NCBI GenBank assembly: GCA_036897625.1
Contig: JAYMTA010000918.1
Coordinates: 1 to 23,044, forward strand
Direction: 5' to 3'
Source: Pelargonium cotyledonis
Taxonomy: Eukaryota; Streptophyta; Magnoliopsida; Geraniales; Geraniaceae
Length of the DNA: 23,044 nt
Shown here: piece by piece, positions 1 through 11,793 of the stretch
Position numbering within the stretch: the stretch's first letter is position 1
Layout: every line of letters starts with the position of its first letter
Position numbers and translations under genes: made by a program
Notes under the pieces: generated by a model
What the model was told of the DNA's origin: nothing
Databases searched by the model: none
The model's input: the letters and a program-made list of their open reading frames with translations, nothing else

Positions 1-3000
1 AATGACTCACTCTGATCAGAAAAATTCATTTTAACACGGTATAAATTAAAATTTCGTAAGAGATTGGCTCATGGAACTGTTATTTTACATGTATACTTCT
101 TCTGCAAATTTGCAACTGCACACATGGAAAAAAACTTGTAATTAAAATATATTAGACTTGCCAACAATTGCCGATAAACTTTTATATATTTATCGGTATA
201 AACAAATAATATAATAAACCATCCATTTTCCATCAAATATAATACACGAAGGCGCGTGCTCTCATTTTCTGTAGCCACGCGTGTTCCTTGAACTGCCCAA
301 ATTCAGATCCTAACTGGAGTATGATCCAGTGCATCCGACCCTACGGATACCCGGATATGTGAAAGGCATCAAACACTTTAATCTCGCAGCCAGAAAGAAT
401 CATGCAGATCAGATTCAAAATGACGGTGAAATGAGTTCGAAGCAGCTGATCATTTCTCTGTTGACAATTAATTTTTTTAATTTTTTTTTGGGAATTCATG
501 GGGGGTTATAAAAAAAAAAATAAAAAAAAAAGTTAAAAATAATAATAGTACATTCTAAGGAATATGCTTAGAGCGAGAGAGCGGCATGGAGAATGCGGTA
601 ACTGTGCGCCACGTACTTCGCTGGTTCCGAAAGTGCGCAAATTACGAAAATGTCCCTTTCTTCTTCTCATTTTGTTAATTTCTTTATTTTTTATGGTTTT
701 TTTTTTATAAGATTTTTGGTTTTTTTTTTTAAATCAGATTTTTGGTTTTGTTAATTAGATATGAAATTACAGATAACTTTTTTTTAATCATTTATGTTAT
801 TGAAATTTAACTATAAAAAACGCAAAATAATATCAGTTTGTTTAGTCAATGCAAAAATACTTTATAAACATTATTCGGAAAAATGTAAGGATGAGTTGAT
901 GTTTATAATAAAACAACAAGTCACACGCAACTTTTGTTTTTTAAGCTACAGTGATAATTAATTGCTATGTGTGTGATATTCGTATATGACTTGTCTAATT
1001 GTAGTACTATGCTTACACCATGTTATGAGTTAACAGGGGATGCAAATTTTTGTTACATCACTAAATTCAATTTAGTTGTTGTGTGAGTAATTCATAACTT
1101 GAAATTTTGTTGCAATAGGAACAAAATTTAATATTAGTTCACATTCTGTGTCTATTCAATATTTAATTACACATAAGATAAGATATTTTATAGTTTTGAG
1201 AACAATGTCGCCAAATTAAGTTAAAATTCGCACAATTCAATTTAACCGAACTGTTGAATGAGACAATGTTGCCTAACCGTGAAACTATATACACTATTTT
1301 GTGTTTTAAGTCCATTTGAAAGAGTGTTCAGATATGTTTTTATTTATTTTAATTTGTATTATTTTCAACTATAGTTGGAATTTGAAATTCTAAATAGTTT
1401 GGGTAAAAGAGAACTATTAATTCTTTAATTCACAATAAATCTTTTTGAATTTTCGTGTATGGATAAAAGCTACCCAAAACATTGATGGATGAAAAACACA
1501 TACTAACAAAGGTGCTCAAATTTATGTCACCTTCAAAGAAAATAAGACCATCTACTTGCCTAACCAAACCTAGCAAAGTGGAAAATAAGTACCACCAATA
1601 CTATATATATAACCTTCAATTATTCAAACTTGTTGGTGTTAGTGTCACCAAAAGTCCATCAAACCAGCTAAAGAAAAAATATTCCACTTTGGTCCTCAAC
1701 TATCTATTTAGTTTTGAGTTGATACTTTATCTATTAATTTTTAATTTGTTATCCAAAACATTTATATTATTCTAATTTGGTTACAAACTATGTAATTTTG
1801 TTTGTAATTGGTATAATCTGTACTCATGCTATCAAATGAGGTTGACGTCACGTTTAAGTAAACTGAATTTACTAATGATGTCAATTTTGAACAAATTGTA
1901 CAAGCGTATAATTTCGTTAAAAAATGGTGTAATTTATAAATTTAGCTAACGTTATTGTTTCATCTATATCCAATCTCAATATATTCTCATATTTGCCATT
2001 CTTGTACGCAACTCCTATAAGCTCCCATGCCACTCCCACCACTCCCTTTGGGTTTTCGTTGTTGGTTTTCAAATGTAGCTTTATGCTTTGCTTGATGGTC
2101 CCTCCCTCCTAGCACTCATGTATTAGTGCAAAATGGTTGGTTTATTCTCCTTCGGTGGTCGATTTCGAGCTTTATTGAGTCAACATCGTGTAAATTTTGG
2201 GTAGCGTTTCAACTTAACCAACTCTTTCGAAAATGATCCCAACAGTCTTTTCTCCTTTTTAGTGTTTTTTTCTATTTACGTATCTGCCTACTAGAGCTCT
2301 TAACTTTAGGGATAAATTAACCATCACGCGGAAAAGACTTGCATTCTGCAAAAAACTTGGTTTAAACAGGAAAATTCTCACTTAGGTTGCAGGGACGGGT
2401 GGAAAAAAGAAGTCCCGGGCGAAAATGGGGACGTAGACAAGAATGAATAACATGTTGGACAAAACATCCGAAACTTGTGTGTGTGCGTGTATATAACCTT
2501 GCATCACTAGAATTATAATACTAACTTCAGAAGAATTATAATTTTAACCATTTCAAGTTTTCAACACTTATTTTTTAAGAAAACTTGTCTGTATAGCAAG
2601 TAAAACCTGTAGGAATTGGAAGGATGACATGGTCTGGGATGGGGCACTCCCCACTAAAGTCTAAATTGATGGGTTTTTTTTTTCAAATGAGAAATTATTC
2701 TGAGTTGCACAACTAAAAAAAATTCTACATTCAAAAGTAAACATGGCAATAGTTCAAACAACACTAATCTTATAACAAGATTTTCATACTAAATATAGTA
2801 ATGGTAAGTGTCCCAAAAAGCATTTTTCTATTAATTAAATGAAAAACAACACGGGTTCAATGAGAACATGCGTGGAATGCAAACAAAGAGCTCCATATTA
2901 ACAAAATTATACAACTAAGTTATATATTTCCCAAACAACGGTAGGGTCGGTTTATATAATAGACTTATATGTGCAGGCTAAATAATTAAGGTCAGTTTAA

Positions 3001-3314
3001 AAATGTATCTGTATACAAGTTACAGAGAAACTATGCTCCTAGATTAGGATTAAACTAAACAATTTTCACATTATCTATGGGGCAATATATGTACGTATCC
3101 GTAGCTTCATTATTTAATTCTCAACGCCCAAAAAAGATAGAAAACAATCTAAAAGAACACTCTTATATAATCAATAGATGTTAGAAAGCCTCGGCTCCTA
3201 ACCCCCAAACCTATCATTTTTAGTCCACACGAAACCTACTACTTACTTTCCAAGTTAAAGGATAATATGTACAGAAGTATGCAAACAGAGCCATTTTCCA
3301 ATACATCACCGTAT
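1..3314. other. AT-rich intergenic region, no gene recognised
   Basis: Only short open frames occur here (longest 97 codons, at 1482-1775). None has a recognisable domain, codon-like composition or a splice continuation. The stretch 468-532 is a run of T-rich then A-rich homopolymers that could fold back on itself. Small inverted repeats lie at 171-196 (arms CCGATAAA and TTTATCGG) and about 1219-1246. The last few hundred bases before 3315 should contain the COP1 3' UTR, but I could not place a poly(A) signal. No tRNA, CRISPR array or transposon ends were seen. Confidence 0.6.
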
Positions 3315-6300
3315 TCAAGCCGCAAGAACAAGTACCTTAATTGTTCCTTGACTGTTAGCTGCTAGCATTGTCGGGCTATCACTCTTCCAGCAAACAGCGC
3401 TGATGAAATAAGAACCCGCGTCGTCATCAGTATCATCCAAATCTGGAGAACCAAACCTATGCCAAGTCGCAGGTTTCGAAATTTCCTGCAAAGAATATAT
3501 ATGCACAAAAGTTGAATTAATTTTGAGCTTCATTAGTGTTCTAAGAAGTTACTGTTTTGATTGTTGCTAACCTTGTGGTAGACAAAGACTTCATTTGTTT
3601 CGCTGCCACATGCAATATATTCACTGTTTACTGTGAGGCCCACAAAGTTCTTCTCATTTGTGTGCCCTCTTAGAGTACGAACCTGCAAATACAACATCAA
3701 GCAAGGTGTTTATTATTTCAACATAATCATCGAAATGGAAAACAAATAGTAATACGAGTGATCCAACACATTATATTAGTTATGATAGTAAATGAGAACT
3801 TGAGATCCAGAAGAATGTATAGTTTTAGCTCATCACAGCTACTACCTCCAAAAATGCCCCTTTGAACAATCATAGCACCGCACATCACATCATCACACAG
3901 ATGCAAAATCGTAGTAACTAAGAGAAATTGGGACTAATGGCACAATATGACATTCGACAACTACGAATAGAACCGACGGTTTTATTCACTTAATTCATGA
4001 GCACCGAGCAGTCTAGTTGAAGAGAGAAACCTAAAGGACCTTTGATAATATTCCTTCCAATTTCTAGCACTAATTTCACTTTATGCCCTGAACGTCAAGT
4101 TTTGCAACATAATCACTTCAATTCTATTTATGATGTTGTTTCACTTTTAAACTGGTATAACAAGGACCATTGTTCTTAGAGATCTACAAGTCACTATTTT
4201 ATATTCCAGTTTCACAGATCCACCTTCCTATATTCAGCATCTATAGACTATGAATTACTCCACTTCCTCTTTTTTTACATAACTAAACTCCCAATAAGCA
4301 AACAACTATATTACGGAGTCGGAACAGAATCAGAAAATTAACCCATAAGGGAACACTAGTAAAAGTAAGCATAAAAAAGAAAGTGAATCACTAACTGGCA
4401 AATTTTGCTTCACATCCCACAATCGTAGTGTGCTGTCTGTAGATGCAGAAGCAAGCTCATCACCAGACAAGAATTTCACATATGAGACAGTTTTCCTGTG
4501 CCCAGCAAATACATGGAGTGGGTTGCTTACATTCCTTAAGTCATAGTAATGTATGTTATGGTCTGCTGAACCAACCTGCAAAAAAAGAAGGTTTCATTTT
4601 AAAAGGGACACTTTGAGTGAAAAAAAACACATTTTAGAGAAATGATAGCGGCCTGTTGAGGTTTTCCAAAATGAGACAAATTCATTGTAATGCTCTCTCT
4701 CCCCCTCTCTCTCTCTCTCTCACACACACACAAACCATATTGAACCCCAACTTGATGGTTTCCTAGTCATGATAAACCATGCATTACAAATTTTCAGCAA
4801 CACGACCAATTACAATGAGGTACTAAAGTTTAAACAGGATCCAGATCAGTTCTTTGATGTTGACATGAAAACTATACATGAAAGGAGCATACCGCAATGT
4901 AGTTGCTAGATTCTGGATTATACTTGACACAACATATATTTGCTTTCATGTCAATGTTTAGAACACTGTCTTCCTGATTTGTGCGCCAAACTTTGACCTG
5001 CTTGTAACACAGAACAGGTGCATATTGGGTCAGATGAGATTAGAAGCCCTGATTCACACCGAAGATAAATACAACAGAATACAATAAGTAATGTAAAATA
5101 TAAATCGAAGGACAATCCTTAGACTCACTTAAGCTCTTTCATCAGATAAAATTGAAGTGCCTAGCACAGATAATGTGTCACTGAAAGGGTTCACATTGTC
5201 TGTAGGTAGTAGCAGGAAAGGGAATGGGATAATTAAGAGACGTACGAGTTCAGAAAAAGGTGATACAAAAAATAAAAATAAAATTAACAACAGTCTTATG
5301 TTTTTTATTTTTCAGTCAGTTACTCACATTAGAAGCATTTCTCTTGATTAAAAAAAGAGAATATCAACTGTAAAATAAACCTATTCGTCGCAATAGCACT
5401 TCAATGGTAAAATAAAAAGCAACACTGGCAGCACATGTAAAACATACTTTCAACTTTCTTCCGTATAACATACAACTGTATACTGCTAGTCTAATACCAA
5501 TTTGCTTCAAACAGGGAATATCTTGAGTAAAGTGCAAAATATGTGCTCACGTACCTTACAATCGTCACTACCAGATACAAGCATTGATGGTTCTGTACGT
5601 GAAAAATCGACACTCCATGCTCGTTTTTCATGCTCCTCATATTCCATAATACTCTTGATGAATATATAATACAATTTGTTAACAGGACAAGAACACAAGA
5701 TCAATATTTCAAATATATAAGAAAACAAAGACGAGTAAGTCACAAATTTGAAACCAACTACAATAATTAATTATTACCTGCCGAGTATTTACGTCCCACA
5801 CAGTCACTATTCCCTCATAATCACTACTAGCTATATGGTTCTTTACATACTTGTTCCAACTCAAGCAACTAAGTTTAGATCTTGTGGACATCTCAACAAC
5901 AGGGCAGTGCACATCTGCAGGTTCGTTCACAGCCTGAAAAGGAAAAGTATAGGGAAAGACCAAATTATTTTTTACTTTGAGTTTTTTAATAAACATAAAT
6001 AAGAGCATTATATGCAATGGCAGTGTCAATGAGCATCATAGCCATAAGAAAATCAAACAAAAATGAAGTATCCTTCTGCGTGAACACCAATATATTTAAT
6101 ATTGAAACATTTCCCTTAATTGATTCTCCTGCAAACAAATGCATGGGAAATACTTCAAATAGGTGCACACTGGAGGACAAGAAATAAGAAGAAAAGATGG
6201 ATAATATCCAGCGAATCTCATCCCAAATTTTTGTGTTTGACAATGAGCACATTTCATTACTGATACAGAGCCTTCTAATCTTTACTGTGGAAAACCAACT

Positions 6301-9300
6301 ATATTGCATTAGGCCATGAGTTCAGGTAAACAACAATTAAATTTGAGGTTGACTTACAATATCAATATTTTTTCTAGTTGCTGCATGTTGACAAATTTCA
6401 TTCTACAGTTCTACCATCAGATTTTTTATTTATTTACTGAAATGAGAGGAATGAAGCACGCAAATTGCAATAGGGTATAATCGGCAAACAAATGAGCACA
6501 AGAGGCATCTTCCTCTTTTCAATCTAAACTCTACCACTAAGCTCATTTGCCAGTTGATAGGTTCCTTAAAGAGCAATGGATCTTATGCCACTTATCTTCC
6601 ACTTACACGAAGTGACACCAAACTCCATGGTGAAAAGTGTTTCAACACCATGATTTCTACCTCGTAGCACATGTTTGTAAATTGTTCTTGAACATTATAC
6701 ACCAGAAGTATTGAACCAAGATCTTACCGAAGAGAAGTCAAAAACCTTGATACGTCGAGAGACTCCAGCAGTAGCAAACAACTCATCATCACGGTTGAAT
6801 TCTATGCTGCAAAAAAAAGGCCCAAGTTTCAGAAAATACAAGTAATCCAAAAAAAAAAAAAAAAAACTCCTTGTCTGCACATGAACAAACAAGAACAACT
6901 TTAGAGATATCCTTTTTTTTCTGGCAAAGATAGCAAAGAATAAAGTAGGCTGAATGTTCAACAAATCCCATGAAATAATGCCCACCCTTCCGTTCACCAT
7001 TGCATGCGAGATCATGTCTTTGCTTAAGATGCGAGCATTATGCATAGTCACCACAATGCAGTTTCTTTTACAACCATTCACAACTATTTTTCCTTTTTTC
7101 TTCTCATGATTCATTTTGATATAAAATCATAAGTACGAACCCAAATTGGATGACTTCAACCAACCAAGCAAGCAATTAGATTAAATCAACATTATAACAT
7201 GTGTTACAAGAGATATCTTGCATTCAATTTAAGTTTCATGACAATAGAATACTTGTAATGTAGGTATTGCATAAAAGAGGTTTTTCCCACTCCCTTTTGC
7301 AGGTAGAAGGAAGATAGAATCCACTAGGCAAGATAAAGATTATTATTAAGTGTGGCAAGGCTTTGCGCAATTCCATGATCAACAAATAAATAATTGTTTA
7401 CAAGTTTCCAAAGCAGAATGAGTTAAAAATATGAAAACTTGGGTACACTTCATAACAACTTCCAAATGCACAAAATCAGGATGCATGGATCATTTTGTCA
7501 TAAATGGCCAAATTCTGAGCGCCACAACAAAATTCATGAGGCAAAATTTTGGATATGAAGGATCCACTCTATTATGCAAAACATTTAACTCACCTAGAAA
7601 CTATATTGGCTGAGTGGAACAGATCCCCATGCCTAAGCTCTGCAATGACTCTCAATCGACTGCATTAGAAAAGATACGATAGTTGCAAATAAACTACTTG
7701 TTACAATGAAAGGAAAATGAAGATAAAAGACATAAGTTTTTTTACGAAGCTAAAGATCAGGATATTTACCTGTACCGTGTAAAGGTTGAAAGTACTGATT
7801 GGAAATCCGCAAGACCTGTACTGTAACCATTTCTTTGTATCACATTTTTATCCCCTTCTTCTAGCTTACAAGGTTGGTTAAGTAACTGTCGTCGCTTTTG
7901 CAAATAGCATTCTTGTAGGTCATTGAACTGCAGCCAGATAATTAATGACAATGGGATTTAAATAAAAGGAAAATGAAATAGAGGATCCACATTGAGCCAT
8001 GTAGTCTTAGCTATCTATAAGCCTTCTAAAATTCATCCTATAGAATCCAAGTAGTCCCGCAAAGCATGCGATAAAGGCTAGCAAATTATGTGGTACTCAA
8101 GTAGTCAAGTCAATAAACCAAAAAATAGGAAGGTAGTTATAAGACTTCTCATCATTTTTTAAACTATCTGCCGACCAGGAATCTTTCAACTTCTCAACCT
8201 ACCACTCACAAATATTAGGTATGAAATTTACATGGAATGATTAATCAATTGCTTCCAAAGATGAAATCCTGTAGGATGACAAACCTGTGCATGTACCCGT
8301 TTTTTTCTCACTACAGTAAGACTCGATTGATTAATGTGTTGTGAGTCCACTCCAACTAGAGCATCCTTTCTCTGAATCCCATAAGAGCTTACTTGAGCCT
8401 TTCCGTCCCCTTTTTCCTTTTGAAGATGCCCTGCTCGAGCACTAAGAGGATTGGACATAAAACCACCACTACTGTTCTTATCTATAGATGACGACCAAGA
8501 TTTTCTTGTGGCAGGATCATCTCCAAGCATTCGCAATCTCACAGAGTACTTGTCCCTTGCGCGATACAATTCTGTTCTATGCCTTTCTACAGCGTTTACG
8601 TCCTCTTTGATATACTGGAGATCAGTTTGGATCTACAACACACCAAAAACAGGGCGTAAGTGATTTGCCGAATAGCAGCAAATATAACAGATCCAATTAA
8701 AATGACCAACAGATCAAAAGACAGCTAAGAAAAAGAAATGAAAGAATTCAGGTGTCCCACTTTCACAGGTCCCACCGGGAATATCCAATTGATCATAAGC
8801 TTTTAAGATTGTGGATAAAAAAAGCTAATCCTCACTAATTATGCAGTGACATAGGCAAATTATGTGTAAACAAACCTCATTTAGCTCATCCGCTTTTTGC
8901 TTCCTTAAGGAATGCAGGAAAGATAATAGAATTTGCATATTTTTCTCAGCTTCTTCTTGTTCCATTTTTCTCTTCTTCTCTGCAAGGAGTGACAGGAGGG
9001 TGTCTAGCTCCTTAATTGATACTTCAGAACCCTGTCCAAGGAAATGCAAGAAAGTGTTACATTTAGAATAACTATATAAAAACCATAAAGTAACCCAAGG
9101 TAATTCGGTCCACATGGAACTAAAAAGTAATACATCCCAACGAAGCATATTTCAAATCCACTAATTCAGAAATACCTCAACAGCAAAAAAATATAATAAT
9201 AAATAAGAGACAAAGATGAACTATAAGTTAACCTTATCCGAGTAAATAAATCCAAGTATTTAAGAAACTAGGTGAATTTGATAATAACTGACCTGTTGCA

Positions 9301-11086
9301 GTGCCTGCCGAAGATATTCTGCAGGGGATGCATTTTTTGATATTTGACGAGCAGATGTCTTCTTCAATAGCTACACATGTGGTACAGACAAACCATATAA
9401 CAATAAGCTGCTAAACGAAGTAGATTATTTCAAGATACAAATTGTGATTGATCATATAGGTCCACAAATCCAACTTTTTAACTATGGTTTACACTATAGT
9501 AAAGCACATATTAACCATCATAGGGTCAACTCATATATCAAGCTACACGCCTTCACCACCTCACTTTACCGAATCATAATCTGGAACATTATCAAGGTCG
9601 TTGTTTGTGATTTAACACGGGATCTTTGGAAATTCCAGAATTCACAGAAGGCATGACTTGTTAGGGATCCATCCGAATTTAAATGACTGAACAAATCTCT
9701 TCATTTCTTTTCCTTTTTTTTCCAATTAACTTTAAGCATGCCACACATCGCTGATAAGTGATGAGAAATCTTCTTCACCATTGCACTGAGGAATTGAACT
9801 CCCAGCACCATAGTCATGTTTTGGAATACAAGCGACAAGCCAGCTAGAGCTGAACTAATTTCCAAGATGCAGAGCATCACTTGATGCAATAGAGTTATCT
9901 AGTTCCAAAACAAACATAGGGAAAATAGATTATTCAATAGACAATTAGCGCCATGATATTATTGATTTTTATATATACTCCCTCCGTTCCAAAGTAAATA
10001 TATAGTTTCTCTAAACATTTTGTCAAAAACAGGGAATTAGTTTTTCATGAATGACCAATAGTATCACTATAATAAGTTAGTGAGAATCCATTGAGATTGT
10101 TACAAAAATGCACACGCGGGTGTATGGGGATAATTTTACCATTAACTAACGTATCGAAATTTTTTTTTCTAAACAATTCATACAAGACATTCATTATGGA
10201 ACAGGACGGAGGGGATATAAATGATGGTATTATTACTAAGTTAGATACAATGTTGAGGCAAAAGTTCAGTAACGTAGAAAAGTTCTAAACAAATCTAAAT
10301 GAATATCAACTCGAAGAGCTGCTGTTCAATCTACATTCATACACCAAACACCCCAGATTCTAGTATTCTAATACAATCCTGTTACTGAGAATTGCAGCTC
10401 AAATTTTAAAACAGCAAGGCCATATAGATGAACAGCTACTGATTCTCTTCCAACAACTGTAATTTCCATAATAAACATGAAACAGCAACTACAGTATAAC
10501 CAAATTTGTAGGTTTGCAGTATTTAACTTATGGAACCACCATCCCAACAAATTCTTAAATCAATAGCAATAGCTCCGTGTTCTTTTCCTTCCTTTTCCTA
10601 CACTCATATTCTCGACAGCCAAACAGCTTCTTGATTTCAGTTCATTTCAACTACCATAGTGTATACTATTTAGCAATTCAGATTCACGACTCAGCGTAAC
10701 AGTCCAGAATCACGACTCAGCAAAATGTAGAACAATCAAACAAAATTCAGAAGTGGATCAGCTAAACGAACCTTATTGAGGAGAAAATTAGGGAAGAGCT
10801 GGTTGCTAGTGAGGTGATGGCCACAACAGGGACAATCGCTCTTGTTTCGGAGGTGAGTGATGATACACATGTAGCAGAAACTGTGTCCACAAGCCGTCAG
10901 GAACGCGTCCTTCATGATCTGCATACAAATCGGGCACAGAAAGTCCTTGTCCAGCTCAGACGCCGCCGCAAAGTCTCCGCCAGCGGAGGCCGAGCCACCG
11001 ATCTCGTGCGCCGTACTGTCAGAAACGAACGATTTGAGCTCCGGCTTCACCGCCGGGACCATAGCCCCCGTCGAGACCTCTTCCAT
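3315..11086 (-). CDS. COP1: E3 ubiquitin-protein ligase COP1 (13 coding exons, complete)
   Basis: COP1 is the RING-type E3 ligase that, with SPA proteins and CUL4-DDB1, targets photomorphogenesis factors such as HY5 for degradation in dark nuclei. Exons in gene order: 11086-10772, 9370-9293, 9031-8876, 8632-8285, 7927-7770, 7659-7594, 6806-6728, 5933-5778, 5653-5555, 4997-4893, 4575-4396, 3682-3572, 3485-3315. All introns are GT-AG and the frame stays open for 673 aa; Arabidopsis COP1 has 675. The C3HC4 RING is C51, C54, C66, H68, C71, C74, C85, C88. A coiled coil spans about 120-205. A bipartite nuclear signal has RKKR at 292-295 and KRR at 310-312. WD40 repeats run from about 360 to the end, which reads IKVLVLAA as in Arabidopsis. 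The start is the ATG at 11086, giving MEEVST; the codon just upstream is GTG and is not the start. No disabling change was seen. Identification is by extended similarity across every exon. Confidence 0.98.
4692..4732. repeat. Compound microsatellite (CT)n-(CA)n
   Basis: An interrupted CT run followed by a CA run lies inside the tenth COP1 intron (4576-4892). It is simple-sequence DNA, likely variable in length between individuals, and does not touch the splice sites. Confidence 0.9.
9371..10771 (-). other. COP1 intron 1 (1401 bp)
   Basis: This is the longest COP1 intron. It follows the RING-coding exon and precedes the short exon reading [12 protein letters not shown]. The donor is AAG|GTTCG on the minus strand at 10771 and the acceptor ends at 9371. 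It hosts a Stowaway-like MITE. Short open frames within it (9444-9656, 9701-9889, 10091-10288, 10368-10550) are chance frames; one of them crosses the MITE. Confidence 0.93.
9978..10215. mobile_element. Stowaway-like MITE (Tc1/mariner type), about 238 bp
   Basis: The left end reads CTCCCTCCGTTCC, the classic plant Stowaway terminus. The right end, read on the opposite strand, begins TCCCCTCCGTCC and is a diverged inverted partner (7 of the first 9 bases match). Both ends are flanked by TA, the usual target duplication of this superfamily. The element is AT-rich with no transposase frame, so it is non-autonomous. It sits in COP1 intron 1, well away from both splice sites. The imperfect ends suggest it is not a recent insertion. 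Confidence 0.85.
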
Positions 11087-11278
11087 CACTCTCTCGCGCT
11101 CGTTTCTCTTCTTCGTCTCTGCCTCAATCAGGAACTGTTTGTTTATTGTGTTGTGGCTTACTGGATTTGGAGATGCCGGGGAGACGGTGGGTCCAGAATA
11201 TTGTTTCCTGAGGAGCAGAACCGTCCACGTCAGCAGTCAACCACCAGCAATTCTGCTTTTTCCGGTCTGTACTTTGGG
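11087..11278 (-). other. COP1 5' untranslated leader (start inferred)
   Basis: This is the segment between the COP1 ATG and a transcription start estimated about 30 bp downstream of the TATA box at 11305-11312. It is richer in GC than the flanks. It contains an ACGT-core motif (CCACGTCAG, 11225-11233) and, on the minus strand, a TTGAC core (about 11234-11241). The true transcript start is not visible in the sequence. Confidence 0.45.
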
Positions 11279-11304
11279 TTCGGCTACGGACGGTCCGGTT
11301 CTAT

Positions 11305-11312
11305 CTTATATA
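11305..11312 (-). promoter_or_regulatory. Putative TATA box of COP1
   Basis: On the minus strand this reads TATATAAG, a canonical TATA element in a locally GC-rich stretch. It lies about 220 bp upstream of the COP1 ATG, a normal distance for a plant gene with a short leader. The role is inferred from motif, orientation and position. Confidence 0.55.
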
Positions 11313-11505
11313 CAGCTCTCGCCGACCGGCCAAAAAAACAGCCGGCTAAATCAAGGCGTTTTACTAAATTTACGATGCCTGCGCGTTGTCACGAAACGCT
11401 CGATAACACCCAATAGTCTCGGAGGTTGTCGTTCACGAGCCTTTGTGCGCGTCAAACTAGCCACAAGACTTTCTGAACCGTCCATTTGTTATAATATACC
11501 GTTCT

Positions 11506-11600
11506 TCATCGAAATCGACGGCACATATACAGTCAAAACAAGGTTTGATAGTTTTTACTCATCATAATCGACGGTAAATATTTGATCAAAACAGATCATA
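11506..11600. repeat. Two imperfect direct repeats in the divergent promoter (period 53 bp)
   Basis: Copy 1 starts at 11506 with TCATCGAAATCGACGG and copy 2 at 11559 with TCATCATAATCGACGG. Similarity continues into a shared TCAAAACA stretch. This could be a local duplication that doubled a regulatory site or the remnant of a small repeat. No known factor site is assigned. Confidence 0.6.
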
Positions 11601-11630
11601 CGGTGTCTCGCGAAGCATTTGAAGAAATAA

Positions 11631-11640
11631 TATAAAAATA
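11631..11640 (+). promoter_or_regulatory. Putative TATA-like element of AGO6
   Basis: The sequence TATAAAAATA lies upstream of a CT-rich stretch (11660-11720) typical of plant transcription starts. That stretch leads into a leader exon ending at a good donor at 11793/11794. The surroundings are AT-rich, so the motif alone is weak evidence. Confidence 0.4.
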
Positions 11641-11664
11641 TAAATTTACCAAAATTTTAGTTCT

Positions 11665-11793
11665 TCTGCGGAGCACTCTTTCCCTCCAGTCTCGAGTGAC
11701 TCTCTCACTCTCTGCAAAGAAGAGGCAAAACGAGTCACTTGTCGTCTTCGTCTCAGTCTGGTTCCCTGAAACCCTAGAGAATCTTCCTCGGAG
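11665..11793 (+). other. AGO6 5' UTR exon 1 (non-coding; start inferred)
   Basis: This CT-rich leader has CCCTGAAACCCTAGAG near its end, wording common in plant 5' UTRs. It ends at CGGAG|GTAGAT (donor 11794). No long frame runs from here to the ARGONAUTE start codon, and the ATG at 13231 lies just after an acceptor, so a separate leader exon joined by a long intron is the simplest model. The transcription start is not directly visible. Confidence 0.55.

Larger units (their letters stand above)
11279..11664. promoter_or_regulatory. Shared divergent promoter region between COP1 and AGO6
   Basis: About 390 bp separates the two inferred transcription starts. The COP1 side is GC-rich and the AGO6 side AT-rich. 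The AGO6 side holds two imperfect direct copies of a roughly 45-bp unit (starting at 11506 and 11559). With so little space between the genes, elements here may act on both. The boundaries are inferred from TATA-like motifs and not from transcripts. Confidence 0.55.

Noticed and set aside
1482-1775. 97-codon plus-strand frame in the left intergenic region
   Set aside because: It is AT-rich, with low-complexity hydrophobic wording at the end, no domain, no clear promoter and no splice partner. It is compatible with chance.
5986-6309. 107-codon minus-strand frame
   Set aside because: It lies wholly within COP1 intron 7, and the exons on both sides join in frame without it.
6695-7114. 139-codon minus-strand frame containing a WD40 piece
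   Set aside because: Only its end (6806-6728) is COP1 exon 7. The rest is intron 6 read-through, including a homopolymer run.
11087-11089. An upstream start giving COP1 an extra Met (MMEE...)
   Set aside because: The codon at 11089-11087 is GTG, not ATG. The first ATG is at 11086 and gives MEEV, which matches the MEE start of Arabidopsis COP1.
10814-11567. Two long plus-strand open frames (200 and 217 codons) at 10814-11416 and 10914-11567
   Set aside because: They lie opposite COP1 exon 1 and its GC-rich leader. The opposite strand encodes a textbook RING finger in frame, and these frames show no recognisable domain, so they are antisense shadows.
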